Of a stretch of 64,000 nucleotides of DNA, positions 63,466 through 64,000 are shown piece by piece. This stretch comes from Micromonospora ureilytica (GTDB lineage Bacteria > Actinomycetota > Actinomycetes > Mycobacteriales > Micromonosporaceae). Position numbers and translations under genes: made by a program. The stretch lies in contig NZ_JADOTX010000001.1 of the NCBI RefSeq assembly GCF_015751765.1, forward strand, positions 1,984,001 through 2,048,000. Direction: 5' to 3'. The notes under the pieces are model-generated. The model worked only from the letters and a program-made list of their open reading frames with translations, searched no databases and was not told the origin of the DNA. Within the stretch, counting starts at the first letter, position 1. Each line of letters opens with the position of its first letter.

Positions 63466-64000
63466 CCAGCGACGGCAAGGTGTGGTTCGTCGGAGCCGGC
63501 CCGGGGGCGGCGGACCTGCTGACCCTTCGGGCCGCGCGGGTGATCGCCGAGGCGGACATCGTGATCTGGGCGGCGAGCCTGGTGCACGCCGACGTGCTCC
63601 ACCACGCCCGCACCGGCGCGGAGATCGTCGACTCGTCGCAGCTACCGATCGAGGGCGTGCTGCCGCTCTACGAGCGGGCCGCCGAGCAGGGGTTGACAGT
63701 GGCTCGGATCCACTCCGGAGACCCGGCGCTGTGGGGCGCGGTGCAGGAGCAGCTGGACCTGTGCCGGGCCCTCGGCCTGGCCGTCGAGATCGTGCCCGGG
63801 GTGTCCTCGTTCACCGCCGTCGCGGCGATCGTCGGACGGGAGCTGACAGTGCCCGAGGTGGCCCAGTCGGTGATCCTCACCCGCCTCGAAGGCGGCAAGA
63901 CCCCGATGCCGCCCGGCGAGCGCGTCCGCGACTTCGCCCGACACGGCACCACAATGGCGCTCTTCCTCTCCGCCGCCCGATCCGGACAGGTGCAGGCCGA
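63462..64000 (+). CDS. cobM: Precorrin-4 C11-methyltransferase (incomplete at window edge)
   Basis: The first 179 residues are present and the gene runs past the right edge. VWFVGAGPGAADLLTLRAAR is the SAM-binding start; IVIWAASLVHADVLHHARTG, VARIHSGDPALWGAVQEQLD and VEIVPGVSSFTAVAAIVGRE are diagnostic for CobM/CbiF. GTG 63462 overlaps the cobI stop (GTGA) with GGAGGA just before. It methylates C11 of precorrin-4. Confidence 0.93.
   Translation, partial: MTSDGKVWFVGAGPGAADLLTLRAARVIAEADIVIWAASLVHADVLHHARTGAEIVDSSQLPIEGVLPLYERAAEQGLTVARIHSGDPALWGAVQEQLDLCRALGLAVEIVPGVSSFTAVAAIVGRELTVPEVAQSVILTRLEGGKTPMPPGERVRDFARHGTTMALFLSAARSGQVQA

Overview
The window is 64 kb of very GC-rich DNA with GTG starts, ATGA/GTGA overlaps inside operons, Tat and lipoprotein signals, an actinobacterial ultrashort T-box in front of ileS and short intergenic palindromes. 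It is a chromosomal segment of a filamentous actinobacterium, most likely Micromonosporaceae (Micromonospora or a close relative). The genus is an inference from overall style, not from a marker gene.

Layout. (1) 0.3-6.5 kb: mixed genes, including an AhpD-like protein, a DUF559-type nuclease-fold protein, a secreted guanyl-specific RNase with its barstar-type inhibitor, a Tat-exported berberine-bridge-type FAD oxidase and an HD-domain phosphohydrolase. (2) 6.6-19.7 kb: a sugar-acid (hexuronate-type) catabolic locus. A leftward operon encodes two Gfo/Idh/MocA dehydrogenases, glucuronate isomerase, an L-fuconate dehydratase-like enolase and a fructuronate-reductase-like enzyme. The divergent LacI gene leads into a sugar ABC transporter, a YesL-like membrane protein and a PmoA-like protein. 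LacI-type operators lie in the divergent control region. (3) 19.7-36.4 kb: a leftward operon for a contractile injection system (CIS): sheath, tube, LysM tube-associated protein, VgrG-like spike, PAAR-like tip, gp25, a baseplate J protein with a BNR propeller tail, and tail protein I. It is bracketed by membrane proteins, a membrane zincin-like protein and a membrane alpha/beta hydrolase. No AAA+ ATPase or tape-measure gene is visible. (4) 36.5-43.3 kb: two regulator/target pairs (TetR with a monooxygenase, LacI with an MFS transporter), a FUSC exporter and a hydrolase. (5) 43.3-49.1 kb: ileS with a T-box leader, a GNAT-like protein, a metallophosphatase and a lipoprotein. (6) 49.15-52.24 kb: a three-gene cassette (F420/NADP-type reductase, SDR, TetR) bounded by inverted remnants of one IS5-type insertion sequence and by CTAG on both outer sides. 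It looks like a composite transposon that landed in the stop codon of an anti-sigma gene. (7) 52.2-54.0 kb: ECF sigma, its partner and a small conserved protein. (8) 54.3-64.0 kb: a cobalamin riboswitch, a possible 29-codon ORF and a cobalamin operon (cobN, a fused ChlI/ChlD cobaltochelatase subunit, cobO, cobB, cobI, cobM). cobM runs off the right edge.

How it fits together. The sugar-acid locus is a self-contained import and isomerise/reduce/dehydrate pathway under one LacI repressor. The CIS locus encodes a phage-tail-like machine without head genes; its many co-transcribed membrane proteins suggest attachment to the cell membrane rather than free release. The cobalamin genes form a translationally coupled operon, apparently controlled by their end product. 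No tRNA, rRNA, CRISPR array or prophage was seen.
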